Assembly (NCBI GenBank): GCA_022577435.1
Contig: JAKOON010000006.1
Coordinates: 17,706,001-17,770,000 of the forward strand
DNA from: Embiotoca jacksoni
Lineage: Eukaryota; Chordata; Actinopteri; Embiotocidae
Direction: 5' to 3'
DNA length: 64,000 nucleotides
Positions 28,041 to 42,139 of this stretch are shown in pieces. Position 1 is the stretch's first letter, and the number at the start of each line of letters is the position of its first letter. The notes under the pieces were generated by a model. It saw only the letters and a program-made list of their open reading frames with translations. It was not told the DNA's origin and ran no database searches. The position numbers and the translations under genes are program-made.

Positions 28041-30085
28041 GGAGAGCACCACCTTCACACACACGTACACACATACACACCTGTTCTTTTCTATATTGTA
28101 ACATTGTTTGGTCAGTCCTTGTTTCTCTTGGTCCAGTTTGAGTCTGGTCCAAGAAGCACAGTCATCATCTCGTCTGCGTTTCGATTCGAGTCTGGATCAG
28201 TTTGAGTGTATATTTGTTAATGGCAGATCAAGCTGGCGTCTCTGCTACACATTACACAACCTCGACTTGCATACTACAGTCAAGTTCTGTTTTTTAAACT
28301 GTTCAGTTACCTTAAATTAAACTTTACTTTGTTCCTGTGATCATAGATACTTATAAATGGCATGTATTTTTTGTAACCAAGATGTACAGACCTTAAGAGC
28401 TGAGAGGAAGATGTACGTATGGACTTGTACAAAAGAAAACCTGAGCTGTAATCTAATTTGTTATAATGTACAATACGTTTGTATAGTCTATGATTGGGGG
28501 ACTTTTATGGAGAATGAACCGTTTTGTTTTTTTCGCACCGACATCTCTGATCCATACCTTTACTGTACCATGTCACACCTTCAGTCTTTGTTCTCTTCGG
28601 CCTCCACATCGCAGTTTAAGTTGCACCGACTGATCCGACTCAGTTGTTTGGCTTAAGTTGTTGGAGATCACTAATATTGACTAAACTGATGCTTTATGGA
28701 GTGATGAAAAACTCAGGTCCTGTTTTACACTCCTGTTTGCTTTACCTTGTACAGTGACAAAGGCCAAGTTACTGCTGTTATCCGTTAAATCTAATTTTTC
28801 CTCATTTAAATTGGGTGGAGTTTGGGTCAGTCAGATCTTAATTTGAGCAAAACCACCTCCGTCATGTCCTGCTTTTCTTGATTCTGAACATTCAGCTGAG
28901 AAGAAAATACATTTCCAGACGTCCACGTCTTCGCGGTTTGCTGTGTAAACATAAATTAGCTGCTTGCTTCCAGTCAGCCGTATTTGGCAGAGGTTCTTAT
29001 TAGCTGACTGCTAGGTTAGTCTGAAGTTACACATGAACAAAAATAACCTCAGTTCAGAGGAGGAATTGCTTTCTAAAAACAGGACGAGTTGTGTTCGTGG
29101 CGCTCTGAAACGCTCCGCTACACTCGAGAACTTGAGCATGTTCGCAGAAGTTAAACATCAACAACACTAGGTAAATACTGGACAGTGAATGGGACACGTA
29201 AAGGTGGTTTCATGGGTTTTTTTTCATTTTCACATTTGTTTTGGTTGAAAAGGTGCTGACTGAACGAAATAAAGCAGAAATTGTCTCTACACGGTTCATT
29301 TATTAAAGCCAGCTCTGATACGGAAGTGCGTCTGACAGCGAGGAACATGGATACCGTCACATAAATTAGGAAGTCAGTCAGATATGTATTTACAGTAAGT
29401 CCAACCAACCTAAAGTTGCAGTTGCTCTATCTCCAGTGATTTATGACGTGTTTCTTGCTTGGACCTATTTAAAGGGATTCAGTAAACAATACTATCATAA
29501 CTGACCTTATTTAAATCTACAAAGTTCATCTTTTTTTGTGTGTGAGTGTGTCAAGATGGTTAAACTGAGCAGCAGACGAGTTAGGAACGTGGAGTATGTC
29601 CAACTAATTCTGCTGTATACGCTTTACATAATTCCCCATCTGTTCCAGGTTTTCTGTCCACGTTTGGCTCCCTGACCCCATTCCCTCAATGAAAAAAGCT
29701 TCGGTTTCATGTATTTGCAAAGAGTTGAACTTTAACTTCTGTTGGCGCTCACTGAGTAAAGTCTAAAGGTTTTGTCCTCCATGTGTACCACTTATAGCAG
29801 GAACGTAATACTGGCAAACGTTTAGTAGAGCAGCCGGGCTTCCATCCTCCGAGAGGTCGAAATAGTTAATAGATTTGATTTGGAATATTTAATTACTTTC
29901 TCAGATCATAAGACTTAAGTGATCAATTTCACTTAAGCGGAGAAGGGAAAATATATTGGCCATCAAAATTATTTTGACTTATTCCTCAAATATTTCCCTA
30001 ACTGTTTTATTTGGTTTCTATATTATACATTCTGCCTCTGGAAAGTTATTTAAAATTTAATAAATACAAAAATAAAATGAATTTA
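28041..30085 (+). other. alkbh5: alkbh5 3'UTR and spacer to the next gene
   Basis: No coding exon seen. The long A/T-rich region has AATAAA near 29268 and again near 30061, either of which could end the alkbh5 transcript. Human ALKBH5 also has a long 3'UTR (recalled). No repeat family recognised here. Confidence 0.5.
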
Positions 30086-30389
30086 TTCACTCTTAATTGT
30101 TTTTGGTTATACAGTAAATGGCAACAAGGACTCTAAATTAGACCATTAAAAAAATTAAAAAAAAAAAAAAATACAAGGAGAAAGGTGTGTGCTAATTTAC
30201 TTCTCCTTTTAAAGACCATGTTTTGATAAGAAATACATAAACAGATTTATCTTTAGCAATAGGATTATCATTATAACTGCGTTATGTCCTGGCAATGCAG
30301 GAAGAGACCTGACAGGTGATGGGATTCTCCTGGACAGCTGTTAAGTCGATTATTATTATTATTATTATTGTTGTTGTTGTAGTTCCGGA

Positions 30390-30609
30390 CGTTCGCCAGG
30401 GGGGCGCTGCAGCACTTTGACGACGAGCACCAACGGAAATTTAAAAACACGGAAGAAGAAGAAGATTCCAGCAGCTGTCAGCTCGCTGGTTGAACTACAT
30501 TCATGGCAATGAACGACAGCGTTGTTGTTGAAAAAGCACGCAAAGACGTATTTTAATAAACGCTCATGGTTTGGGGATAGACTGTCACACTTCCTCTCCG
30601 CACTGAGGG
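30390..30609 (+). promoter_or_regulatory. mief2: Putative promoter and non-coding first exon of mief2
   Basis: A GC-richer patch with TTCCGG and GGAAG (ETS-like) sites, followed by a possible exon ending at a strong donor, G|GTAAGTATG, at 30610. The first coding exon of mief2 appears to begin at an acceptor at 34265 (TCTCCGAAG|GC), so this would be a leader exon ~3.65 kb upstream. It contains a 17-codon upstream ORF at 30503-30556. The link to mief2 is inferred from position and strand; transcript data are needed. Confidence 0.5.
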
Positions 30610-33600
30610 GTAAGTATGTTGAACAGGACGGTGACGGGATAGCTTAGCTCATGGAGCAAGCTAACCAGCTGGTTAGCTTCCCAAACTGAATTTAGCTGCG
30701 AGCAAGAGTCGTCGTTGTCCTTGTTGGTTTGTCGCGTTACTATATAATATATAATATATAATATATATATTCATAGACTGTCAACAGGTTTTTGATCCAC
30801 TGGAGAGGAGGTGGTGAAGGTCAATGCTAAGTTGTTATCACAACGTGTAATAATCAGCGGAGATTTAAAGTCACGTCCAAAAGTTCTCCGAAGTATTTGT
30901 TTTTAAATCCCATCACGTGTTCAAATAGTTCAACACACCAGCGGGATATTTGCGTGCTGACAAAGCAGCTGCCGGCCAAGTGCGAGATTACGTTGTAACA
31001 ACAGCATCATATACAGGTCAAAGATCAAAGAGTGACTCAGACCCAGTTGTGTGGGGGATCAAACTTTGGTTGACCACGAAGGTGATGAGGAAGAGTGAGG
31101 AAGAGTGAGGAAGAGTGAGGAAGAGTGTTTCCAGATGGGCTGTCCGAGCAGAAGCACAAAGAAACAGGAGGTTGAGGAAACTGAGCGGATGATATTCAGA
31201 TATTCAGCAGCACCGTCATCTTAAAATGGGCAGAAAGCAGCGGGACCCTGGTTCACCAACCTGCGGTCCAGAGGGGTCCGCTGAGAAGAAGTGGAAGACG
31301 AACAGCCGGGAGACTCATCTGGGTGTGAAAACACAAGAATTTGGCTGCAAAACAAAAGACAGCGGGTGCTCTGTACGGACGAGTCAACATTTAACACGTT
31401 TGGCTTCAACAGACGACGGTTCGATCACCAAAGATCAAAAGTGAACTAGTGAAGGTTCCTCGCAGGTTCAAGGCTGCGTATCCGCACTGGACGTAAATAA
31501 AGTACAGGCGGATACACAACCTTCACTCAGCACCGAGAGAGGCGTCAGATCACTTCCAGCTTCATCCTGCACTACGACATTGAGCCTAGACATCCAGCCG
31601 AAGTCTTAAAAACTCTCTTTAGTGATCAAAAGAACAAGGGGCCATGCAAGAGGTTGTAAAGCCTTCTGTGATTATATTGCAAATCTACTTGAAAAAAATC
31701 CTTCGAGGGCTCCTGTGGGATCATTCAAAGCTGCAGCGTTCTTGTGCAACAACTCGCCAGTTTGGTCTTTTGTCAGCAAAATATCACACAAACACAAAGG
31801 AACACGGTACAAACAAAGCATTTTTATTTGTGTGATTCATTGTTCTCTTTAGAGGCGGTCTGTCCTCTCACTTACGGTCTCTACCGAGCAAGATTATGCT
31901 GCTGATGGTGTTCTAAATGTGTCACTGCTTTACTAAAATATTTGGTCTATTTTCAGGTAAAAAATTTGCACAGTAAGCTGCATTTTAAAAGGAGCTGGAA
32001 ACAACGGCCAGCCTAATGGCCCGTTGCTCGACTGACGGCCAGATCGGCCTGTTTATCAGCTGATCCAGACTCGGTTTGTTTTGCAGCTCAACCAGTGTGG
32101 AGTAACATCTGTCCAAACCAGGCGTCCTTCACTGGTACTTGTCAAACAGAAAGGTGAACTCTCCTCTGACGTTTAACCCGTCGCCTTTAGTAATGTGCGT
32201 GCTGCAACTTGACGAGGAAGGTTGTGACAAATGTGACCCGGCTCGTGTGACTCGGCCATGCACTGGATCTATAAATAGAGCTTGTACCTCTGACGGGGGG
32301 GAGGGGGGGGGGCAGGGCGGTCTGTTGAAATGGTTTAGACGGAGTAATGTCTTGTGGGTATTTGTGGATGTCATGGGCTTGGAGATATAAATATGATAAG
32401 CACAGAACGCATGTTCAGTTTTGTGGCCGAAGTGCATTTATAGTAGGGTCATATATGCGTCCGCTCCCAGAAGCTTAAAGGATGTTTTCACAGTTTTTCA
32501 ACTTGGACCAAATTAAGATGTTCTTTTCCATCATCGATAATTGCTTTCGTTTTGAGAAACCTACTCGTCTTCTGCAGCTTCGTACTGTTCGTATCGACAG
32601 AGCTGATGCCAGCAGGCTTTTTTGACAAGTCACGGCAGAAAGGCCGAAGGTGTCACTATCAACCCTAACAATGGCTGAATCCTGGTTGGCTCACTGGAAC
32701 TGTTTGATGGGAAACTACTATGGAACAAAAGCATCGTTATTGTTATTAATTACAGCTGACAGCTGGTCTGCTGTGTAAAACATTCTTTTAATTTAGTTGA
32801 ATTTATGTGGAACAACTTCCTGCGTCTGACAGCCAAGAGGACGACATATTATCCACCTTTCTAAGTCTGATTGTGAACCTGTCACCTTCATGTTTTTAAA
32901 AAAAAAACCATCATGGTTGTTAGGGGGTGTTAAAGGCAGCGAGAGACTGCAGCAGAAATATTTGTTTTCCAAAATTAAAGCTGTCAACATGGAAAGAATG
33001 TACTCATGAATGAGCTTTAGGCTACACAATCTGTACAGTTTAAAAGCCAGTATTTAATTCATGGAAATGTATTAAAAGGAAACTGTTCTTCATGCAAACT
33101 ACATGAATTAATCGAGCAGGGGCTGATACAAAACTACACTTCAAAGCATCCTTGATGGGTGTGATGTTCCCTCAGCAAAAACAACATTTTCTATATTTTC
33201 TAAATTTCATTAACGTTAATTATGACCATGCTTTTTAAGTACCACTATTTTACATCCCAATACTTTCTGACACATCCAGCAGTTCTTTAACAAAAAGGGA
33301 TGTTTTTGGGGGTTTTTTTTTTTTGGTTTTTTTTAAGGAAGATTAAAACATCGTCTGACACCAGGTTTGCTTTATTTTGCCCCAGCAGGGAGCTTTGTGG
33401 TCTCCAGAGCAGCCTCAGTGCTCCTTGAGCTGTCTTGGCACACTGGTCCGAACGTATGATGTGTTCAGGCAGCTTGTTGTGAACGTTCACAAACCAGTTA
33501 TATGGCAGCACCCAGAAATTGTGCTATATTTCGGTTCTCGGAATACAGAAAAGTGACAAACAACCTCGTCATCACACGTTTAAACAAACGCAGAGATGAA

Positions 33601-34264
33601 ACGATGGTCAGTATTATTTGTGCTCTACGTTTCTACACGTTTTGATGTACTCCTGTGGTTGTTGTTTTTTTTTACATTTGACAAAACTAGCAAACTACGT
33701 AAGGCGAAGCTAACCACGTCTGACTATTTAAATGCTGCTCTGTCCGGTGACGTCTCAGACGTCTCTCAAACCTCCGACTTTCCTACTTGGATAAAACCAG
33801 TTCGGCAGGTGTTCAGGTGTATTTTTCTCCTTGGAGGTCGGAGCTTTCCCACTTCGCAGTTGCTCGTGAATGTACCAATAGATGTTCACTTGGGTTGCAA
33901 TCTGATGTCTCTGAAGGCTATGATTAACAGTGTTGCCATAGTGACCAAACCATTTAGTAACCGCTCATACCAGGTAGAAAGGCATTTGTATTCGTTAAAT
34001 TTCTCCAGGTTTTTCCCTATAATTTGTCACTTGTCTCCACATTTCTGAAAATTGCTCTTTTCCATGTACAGTATTGGTTGGTTTTAATTGGAATCCATAT
34101 GCCGCAATACATCCCATGCCTATTTGTCTCGTGCATTATTCTGACTTTGTGTCAGAGTCCAGTTGCACAACATCATTTCCAGCGAGAGAGAAGGCTGCAG
34201 ATGTCAGAGCAGCCGACAGTCATATCTTGTGTTACTTTCTGATTGACTTCTCCATTCTCCGAAG
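30610..34264 (+). other. Probable long first intron of mief2
   Basis: No convincing coding exon. Contents: five tandem 10-bp GTGAGGAAGA-like units at 31086-31128; G-rich tract at 32296-32314; TATA-like AT repeat at 30741-30770. A 150-codon open frame at 33596-34048 has no recognisable family and no conserved motif. Confidence 0.5.
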
Positions 34265-34286
34265 GCTTACCACTGAAGAGGAAGCG

Positions 34287-37007
34287 ATGAACTTCCAGAG
34301 CAGTCGGAGGCGAGGAGAGGATGGCGTCGCCATGGTGATTGACTTCCTGCTGTCTAATGCCCGGCTGGTTCTGGGAGTTGGAGGAGCTGCTCTGCTGGGC
34401 ATTGCCACATTGGCAGTGAAACGAGTGAGTGTTTTTGAGTTAGTTGGTACCACATCAGTACATCTCGGTATTCTCTTGTGAATATGGAAACGTGTCTTTC
34501 TCCGGGGGCATAAAATACTGCCAAAATCCTGACTTGTAGAAAAGAGTTCTTCAACATTTATATGCACTTAAAATCTTCATGTGCTTATTGTTCTGGCATC
34601 TTCTCAACTACATACAGTATGTTTTTGTTGAAGTTAAGAAAACATCCTTTCTAATAGCAGCCAGCAGGTCAAGTCTTGTTGCAGTAGATGAGGCAGTGCC
34701 ATCATCTGGTAAAAAAAAAAAGTAGTAATAGTGACTTCAAAATTTAAAAAAAAAATCTGCTATATTTATCTATGAATTTCACTGTTCACAGAGTTATTTT
34801 TTTTTTAATCTAACAATGATGTGACATAAAAGCAAAATGCTCATGATAATAAAGAACCTGGAGTGTCTTCTACATATATGGAAATAGGAAAATAAATTTG
34901 CTGGACTAAAATATGCAAAAACTCCTGAGGATGGCGCCGCGCTAAATTAGTTTGCCTGCGGTTGATGACGGCGTTCACGCTGTACGTGTATTTCTGACGA
35001 CGGATTCTTCTGTTTAGCTGATCGAGCGCGCGGGCCGCGCTGCAGACGATGAAAAGGTGGAGCAGAAGATGGCCGAGAGCTGGGAGGAGCTGAGTTTGGT
35101 CTCCGCCTCCCCAACGCTGATCAGGAAGGGCATCGAGGGCGTGGTGATGAAGCATGTTGCCAAGGCAACCAGACAGCAGAAAGGTATTGACGCCATTCGA
35201 GCAACTGTCAAACCAAAGGACAGACACAGAGTTTATGCTGTGCTAATTATTATTCTCTAATCATTATTCTAATCGGCCTGCTGATGTTAAATGACTGCTG
35301 TTCTTTCTCAATCAGCTGATCTCTGCAGGCAACCTCAGACGTCCTCCCTGGAGGTGCAGTCTAAACCTGAGTCGAAGTCCAAGAGGCTCCAGCTGTGCGT
35401 CCTCAGCTTACAGGTAACCCTGTGACACTTCACCTCTGAGCTCCTGAAGAGACAGATCGTGCAGCTGCTCAGGAAGACCTCTGCTCCAACGTTCATTCAC
35501 GTATGCCTGTGTAACGCGTTTTGTCACGCGCAGTGCTTTGGCTCTAAACCTCAGGGGACGGGCATTATTATGCACTGGTAGCCTGCACACAGCCCCAAGA
35601 GCCCTGCATCATCAAAATACAGTGCGTGACTCAGCTTTGAGTTTGTGTACAGAGCATCCACATGAGCAGAAAGGTTGAGGATTGTTCTGTGCTCACGGCA
35701 AGAAACCGTTTGTCCAGGAAATGTTTGAGAGAGTATGAGCACTGGGATTTAAACCCCAAGTTGAACCTGATGGCAGGGGAGTATCTTGCACGGCAGCTCT
35801 GACACAATTGGTGTGTGAATGCGTGCGTGAATGCGATGCAAAATTGAAAGCGCTTTGAGACTGCGAAGGTGAAAAGGTGCTTTATAGGTGCGTAGTGCTT
35901 ATCATTGCAAGAAAGCTGAAGCAGACTGAATCTTTTATGATTAGCTGCAGATCATCCATTTTTGATTTTGGATCTCTGAATAGCAGCTTTTTCTGTTAAC
36001 GCTGGGTAATGTAGCTGCAGAAAAGAAGATTCTTCCCCAAATGTTGCAGCGTAAATGATGTTTTTGTTTCTCTCCAACAGACACAATAGAATAAACAGCA
36101 TTTTTCCAGGCAGGAGCGCGTTGTTTCGGATGCTTCTTTAGGCCCAGTCCTGTTTTTTTTTTTTTGTTGTTTGTTTAAATTACTTTATAAAACTGTTTCT
36201 ACAGTGATTTTTGTGTCAGTAGTGGAAGTTTGACAGTTTTAACTTCCTCAGGTCATGTAAAAACAACCCGCCCCCTGTCAAACACCGACACAGTGCAACC
36301 ACACTTGTTACGTGATTGTTTGTTCACCTTTATAAATGTTTGTCTAACAGCAGGAAGAAAATAGACTCCCTGCTCCTAACTAGACCTCCTCCTGACAGCA
36401 AGTTAACAGCAAAACATCTTCCTGTCACTGCTCTCAAGTCTGCCTCAAGGCACAAAGAGACTTTATCCCTCCAGGGAGATGTGTATTCCCGGCAGAAGTG
36501 TGACAACTCCATGCTTGGAGTTGATCTCTTAGCAACACACATTTTGCATCTCTCTGAATGATGCACATAATGGACATAGTACCACACCTGTCTACCTGAG
36601 CAATGACCGATTTCCTCTGCCAGGACTTTCCATTCTCTTCATGCTTTGCATCATCTAAAAAAAAAAAAGGGCGTTCGAAAGAGTGGTAAAAACAGCCTGG
36701 TTTTAAACTGTATAAACTGTTTAGGAGCTTCTGCAGCAGTACTACCACACGAGGGCGGCACTTGCTCCACGTGAGGTCCTCAGGGCTCAGTCTCTGGCTC
36801 TGGACATCTGCACGGAGATCCAGGGCTTTCTGCACAGCCGGCACCCAGACATGCCGCTGGGAGAGATGAACCTCGGAGGCTCTCTGCTGGACGACCTGCA
36901 GGTACACACACACACACACACAAAATTACATTTCTTACTTTATGACTACCATAACTCACACCTCCTGTTCAATAGAAAAGTTTTCCACATTGTTTCTCTC
37001 TCGCTCT

Positions 37008-37105
<98 letters not shown>

Positions 37106-38666
37106 GTGGTCAGTGCGGACCATGCGTGTCTGCTGGTGCCTGTGCAGCTGGAAGCCTCTCTGTGGCGTCTCATCCCGGGAGAGGAGACGCTGCTCACACA
37201 CCCTCTGCACTGGATGGTCCGACGGGTCAATCTGGAATATTTTCCCAGAGGACGCAGCTACTGGGACAGGTGATCACACACAGATTAAACAGTTTGTCGG
37301 GAAACATTACAGCCCTTACTTTATGCATCAACACTGTCTCAAATTGATATGTTTAATGTATGAAACCACAGAGACCGACTTCATCGACCGTAGACTATCT
37401 GAGGTGTTATTTAGCCTCTTATTAGCTCACCCAGAAAAACCTTTCCGATGAACACATAGCACATTATAATGGAGCAACGTGAAATGATTTTGTCTTTTGA
37501 AGTGAGCTAAAGATAAGAAACAGAAGCCGGTCTCTCCTTGTGTCCTGCAGGTACTTGGTGGGCGGGTATCTGTCTGCAGAAGCCCTTGTGAGCATGTTCA
37601 GTAAGGCTGTCATGGAAACCATTAACTGGCCGTCAATCAGCAGCACTTTGGACTGTCTTGTCAGACCTGTCCTGGGAGGGCCCGACCTGAGACTGGAGAT
37701 CCGGTGTGTGTCAGTGCCTCACTGTTGCTTTGTTGTTTTCAGTGGTTTTTTAATTTCTTCAACTAGTTTTCATCGTTAAATGTTATATTTTAGCATACGC
37801 TGTTTACATAAGTAATGACTGTAAGACTATTTTGTGTGAAGTGTTGACATGAGTGCATTGCATAATGTGCAAATGCTGTCAGTTTGGGAAGTTCTCAGTA
37901 ATAGTACAATTATAAAAGAAGTATTTTTCTACTACTGATGTGTCACTTGTGTACAAATTCACATACAAATGTTCAGTTTATTTAATGGTGGTATGTAAAC
38001 ATCAGAAAAAGCTCCTTGTATGTGTAAACAGTAACCTTATTTTATATTTGATTTCAAATAAAAACATGTCATTGATTCAACTGAAGGTTGATACATGATT
38101 AAAGTGTTGCCCAGCCTTGCTTATAAAAGACTTTTGTTCTGTTTTAATGCTTTAGGCCTGGAAATGAAAACGAAGGAACCGAGAGCAGTGATCAGGCCAT
38201 CTTCATCTCCATGCTGCCTCTGCTCAGGGAGGGTGACGTGGTCCTGACGGCTCAGCCTGAGCTCACCTCTCCCTGGGTGAACGCCTGGCACCTCTGTCTC
38301 TACCCGTGGGAGACTCAGCGTCTGGCTCAGCTCGACACGGCGGACGACGGCTGCCGCAGACGCACCCTTAAACTCCTCAAGGCGGTGTGCAGACTGAACC
38401 CGGCCCTGCGACCGCTCAAAGCCGCCCCGCTGGCCAACCTCATCCTGCACCTTAGTGACAGTGAGGGAAACTGGTCCCAGAGCAGCCTGGATGTCAGATT
38501 CCAGCATTGTATCACCGAGCTGATCGGCTACCTCGAGCAAGGGGCATTACACAGTTACTTCAAACCAGCTGTCAATCTGCTGAGCGGCCTGTCGGAGGAC
38601 CAGGTGGATCAGATGGGCTTCATGCTCTACTGCGCTGTGTCAGAGCCTGAAATACTGCTCATTTAA
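34287..38666 (+). CDS. mief2: Mitochondrial dynamics protein MiD49 / MIEF2 (complete)
   Basis: Outer-mitochondrial-membrane receptor that recruits the fission GTPase DRP1. Exons 34287-34424, 35018-35183, 35316-35413, 36725-36901, 37106-37269, 37551-37703 and 38156-38666 join in phase and give 468 residues (human ~454, recalled). Exon 1 encodes a short N-terminus and one hydrophobic segment (~residues 24-43, ending in LAVKR), the membrane anchor. The rest is the cytosolic nucleotidyltransferase-like fold of the Mab-21/cGAS superfamily: MNLGGSLLDDLQ, then VNLEYFPRGRSYWDRYLVGG, then a helical C-terminal half with LYPWETQRL and LKAVCRLNP. MIEF2 is preferred over paralogue MIEF1 mainly from its position between alkbh5 and smcr8. 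A ~90-bp GT tract abuts the acceptor at 37106, and CA repeats follow the donor at 36902. Start chosen at ATG 34287 just before the anchor. Confidence 0.5.
35414..36724 (+). repeat. mief2 intron with a fish dispersed repeat (about 35770-35905)
   Basis: The stretch with GTGTGTGAATGCGTG, GCGCTTTGAGACTGCGAA and GGTGCTTTATAGGTG matches, from memory, the very common teleost repeat ending in AAAGCGCTTTGAG...GCGCTATATAA. The rest of the intron shows no coding exon. Confidence 0.5.
37011..37104. repeat. GT microsatellite abutting a mief2 acceptor
   Basis: About 46 GT units end in TGTAG, the acceptor of the exon at 37106. Confidence 0.5.
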
Positions 38667-39470
38667 CTCTCCGCACACACCACTTCATACACATCAAAGG
38701 AATAATCTCATCATCCATAATGTTTGGTGTTAGGATCTCTGTTTAGCTCCTGTCCTACTCTGATACAAAGAAATAGGGGAAAATGGCAGGCGCCATGGAT
38801 GAAAGTCTACGCGGGAGGAGGAGAAGCTACAGGGAGGCTGAACATGGGCGAGTGTTCAATCAAGCTAAACAAGTCACTCAGGAAAGGAGCTGAGGAAATG
38901 TTTGTGAGGACGTTTGAAACAATGCTTCAGGATGTGCCTGTGCTGCCAAGTCTGCATCTGAATTTGTGTGATTATTTTTCAGAGCTAATCAGTGATGGTC
39001 AACACGGCCACGTACAGTTTAGTATATCAATTAACAGCAGAAGAGGAGCAGAGTTTATGGCTTAACGGTCTCCTTATCATCTAACTGGTGTGTGCCGTGA
39101 ATCATCTTCCTAAATCTCTTTCAAATATTCAAACTATGCAGAACGATAATAATAACCTGCTTTTGTTGCACTTGTTAAACTCTTCAGTCACTCTGACTTG
39201 GAGTTATTTAACTCAACATGTATATTTTATTTTACTGGACGGTAAAGTGTTAAACATTTTTGCTGGTCTTGTTGTGTGTCCAGTCTGTTGCCAATCTTAT
39301 TTGGGTGAATTAACCTTCTATATTATGCTTAAATTTCCTAATAATTTAATGCAGTTGCTTTTAAGATGGTATGAATGTTGTGGGCACATTTCAGTTGTCT
39401 TGATGGGTGAAAGAGAAATGGATTTTTCTGTGATTCAACAGTGAAACTGCAAATAAAAATGAAAGATTTT
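38667..39470 (+). other. mief2: mief2 3'UTR
   Basis: Non-coding sequence after the stop codon, running to AATAAA at about 39451. Two open frames here (38724-39065 and 39088-39444) have no recognisable product and are taken as chance. Confidence 0.5.
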
Positions 39471-40527
39471 CTCTAGATTCTCTCTCGGATGCAACTTTAC
39501 TCCAGGTGGTGTTTTAAGTTGCTGCAGTTTTTAGGGTAAGGTGGAGTTATATGGTAATATCATGTGACTTTCAGCTGAAGCCATTAGTCTAAGCAACCGA
39601 AAAGGGGGTTACTATCATGACACACAGACGTTTAGACTTCTCACACTAATTAGACATGCCACAATATCACGAGTTATTGGTCACTTTTTTTATATATACG
39701 TGAATCCCACTGACATGATAGGGCACAAAATCTACTGCATTTTAGGATAGACTGGAGAAATGTGAACCTGTGTTCATGTCTGATAATATTCCCTTACTTT
39801 TAGCGTCCATTATTTTTTTTTATTTATCTATTTGTCAAACATTTTTGGGATTATTTGGCAGTAGTTGTGATGTTGCCTGTGTTTATTATTTCTTATACCG
39901 CCGAGGTTAACAGAGGTTATGGTTTGAGACTCTTTACAAATCCACATTCTTCACCGGGTCTCTTCTGTCGGCTGGTATTTGATCAGTCAGCCGTTCTCTG
40001 GCAAGTTGTCTCTGCAGGAGGACGTTTTTACCCCCACCCCCTCCCCCACCCCCACCACACACACAAAATTCTAATGAAAAGTTTAAAAAAAAATATGAAT
40101 AATGAAGAAGTATATATTTTTTATGATTAAATATTGTTATGAAATAATATAAATGAGAAAATATAAAAATGTAAAGGATCACAGCAGTAGCCAACCTTTA
40201 GGAGAGATGTATTATAAGGCAGGATTTATGGTAGAACTGCTGCATTTGTCTGCAGTGAGGCTGTTGTTTAAGGGTGGATTGTTTTGAAGTTATTTTGGTT
40301 TGGAAGTGTTGTTAATCAAAGTGACTCCGGACCTCCAGCCTGCTTTCACATCAAACGCCGCTTTCCCAGCTCCAGTGAGCGGCGGCGGCGGCGGCTCCCC
40401 GGCCCGGGCAACCGTCTGTCACAACGCCTTTAACCTGTAATAATATATTTATTTATCTATTTGTTCGTGCTTTATTCGGTTATCGAGCTGTGTCTGTTTT
40501 AAATAGCCAGCCTTAATTGCTTAGAAC

Positions 40528-40640
40528 GTTGCTATGGAAACACTGGTCCGTCATCGCTGCTTCTGTGACATCATTTGTTTTTGAGTTACATAATGCCATG
40601 AGGGGAATCCAGAGTATAAATAGAGGCTCTTTACATTCAT
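40528..40640 (+). promoter_or_regulatory. X-box / CRE-like / D-box / TATA module, unit A
   Basis: Within ~95 bp: GTTGCTATGGAAAC at 40528 (RFX X-box-like), TGACATCA at 40566 (one base off a CRE), TTACATAA at 40586 (reverse complement TTATGTAA, a D-box), and TATAAATA at 40615. Order and spacing resemble a compact regulated core promoter firing to the right. The elements are read by eye; activity is inference. Confidence 0.5.
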
Positions 40641-42139
40641 CAGTACAAACCAACACACCTCCCCGGGTCTCTTGTGCCAGCTGGCGTTTGCCAGGCGGTG
40701 CCGTTGAGATAGGAAGGCTGTGTCCCAACCCAAGGGCACCCTGGGTCCTTCAGGACCTCCGAAGGACGCGGCCCCTGACTTGAGACATAGCTTGTATCTC
40801 ACGGCGTGGTGCTGCAGTCAGCCGTCCTCCGGCAGAGAGACCTAGGGTCTTGAGGAGTGCAGGTTTGGTTCTTTTTATTTTCAGGTAAATTGTTTAAAAA
40901 TAAACATAAACAATAAAATAAAATATAAAAAAACAAAAATTAAATAATATTAAAATAAAAATGAATAAAATTAAATTCTGCTAAAAAATTACATAATACA
41001 AATTATTTAAAAATAAAATATAATAATAAAGATAAATCATTACAAAAATAATATAGTAGCCGACCCTTCAGAGCAGCGCATTTCCATTCTCTGCTGGTCT
41101 ATAATTCTACTTTACTACGATTTAGTTCATTGTTGCCTGTCGTTTAGGATATTTTAGCATACTAGGACCTGTTGCAAATTCAAATCAATGATACACAATA
41201 TAGTCAAACTAATCATTACCATTAACAAATCATGTGAAGTTTATATCACATGCAACCTTTGATTTCAGGAGGGAACTTCTCAAGCTCCACAGTGATTAAA
41301 CCTGATTAAAATTAGCACCAACGTCTTTGGCTCCAACGATAAAGTGATTTATTTACACATCAATAACGAGGCTACACTCTTATCATATAACACTCTGAAA
41401 TGGGCCTTTCTGCAGAAGGAATACCCCTCGGACTTTAAGTGTATTTCCATTTCTTTGTGACGTATAAACGTGACGTTAAAGCATATCTTTACCTAGTGAG
41501 TATTTCTACACTTTGAGCTACTTTTTTGAGTAATAGATGATTATTTAATTTGCTTTAAAAATATATAAAGCTAGATCAAAAATAATGCAAACTCAAATCA
41601 AGAGTTTTTGCAATATATGCTCTACCTTAAGGTTAATGTTCAGATTCAAATGTATGTTGTGTACAGGAAGTAGTTTGTAGGCTGTGAATGAATTGCAGCC
41701 TGTTGCATTATAGAGTTGTGTGTCATTTCGCCAAACTTCAATGATATAATGGACAAACACATAAAAACACCTGTTAGTATAACACCAAAGTAAACATTTG
41801 AACCTGTATAAGGCAGGATTTATGGTAGGACTGCTGTATTTTCGTGCAGTGAGTCTTTTGTTTTGAAATTATTTTGCTGTGAAAGTGTTGACCGGAAGTG
41901 TTCACACGTGTCTGACTTGACTCCAGACCTCCAGCCTGCTTTCACATCAAACGCCGCTTTCCCAGCTCGGGTGAGCGGCGGCGGCGGCTCCCCGGCCCGG
42001 GCAACCGTCTGTCACATGCCTATATGTGTGCGTCAACGCCTTTAACCTGTAATATTATATTTATTTATCTATTTGTTCGTGCTTTATTCGGTTATCGAGC
42101 TGTGTCTGTTTTAAATAGCCAGCCTTAATTGCTTAGAAC

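Noticed and set aside
33596..34048. 150-codon open frame between alkbh5 and mief2
   Set aside because: No recognised motif, A/T-rich composition, and it fits within an intron; probably chance.
38724..39444. Two open frames of 113 and 118 codons after mief2
   Set aside because: They lie in the 3'UTR before its polyadenylation signal and show no recognisable product.
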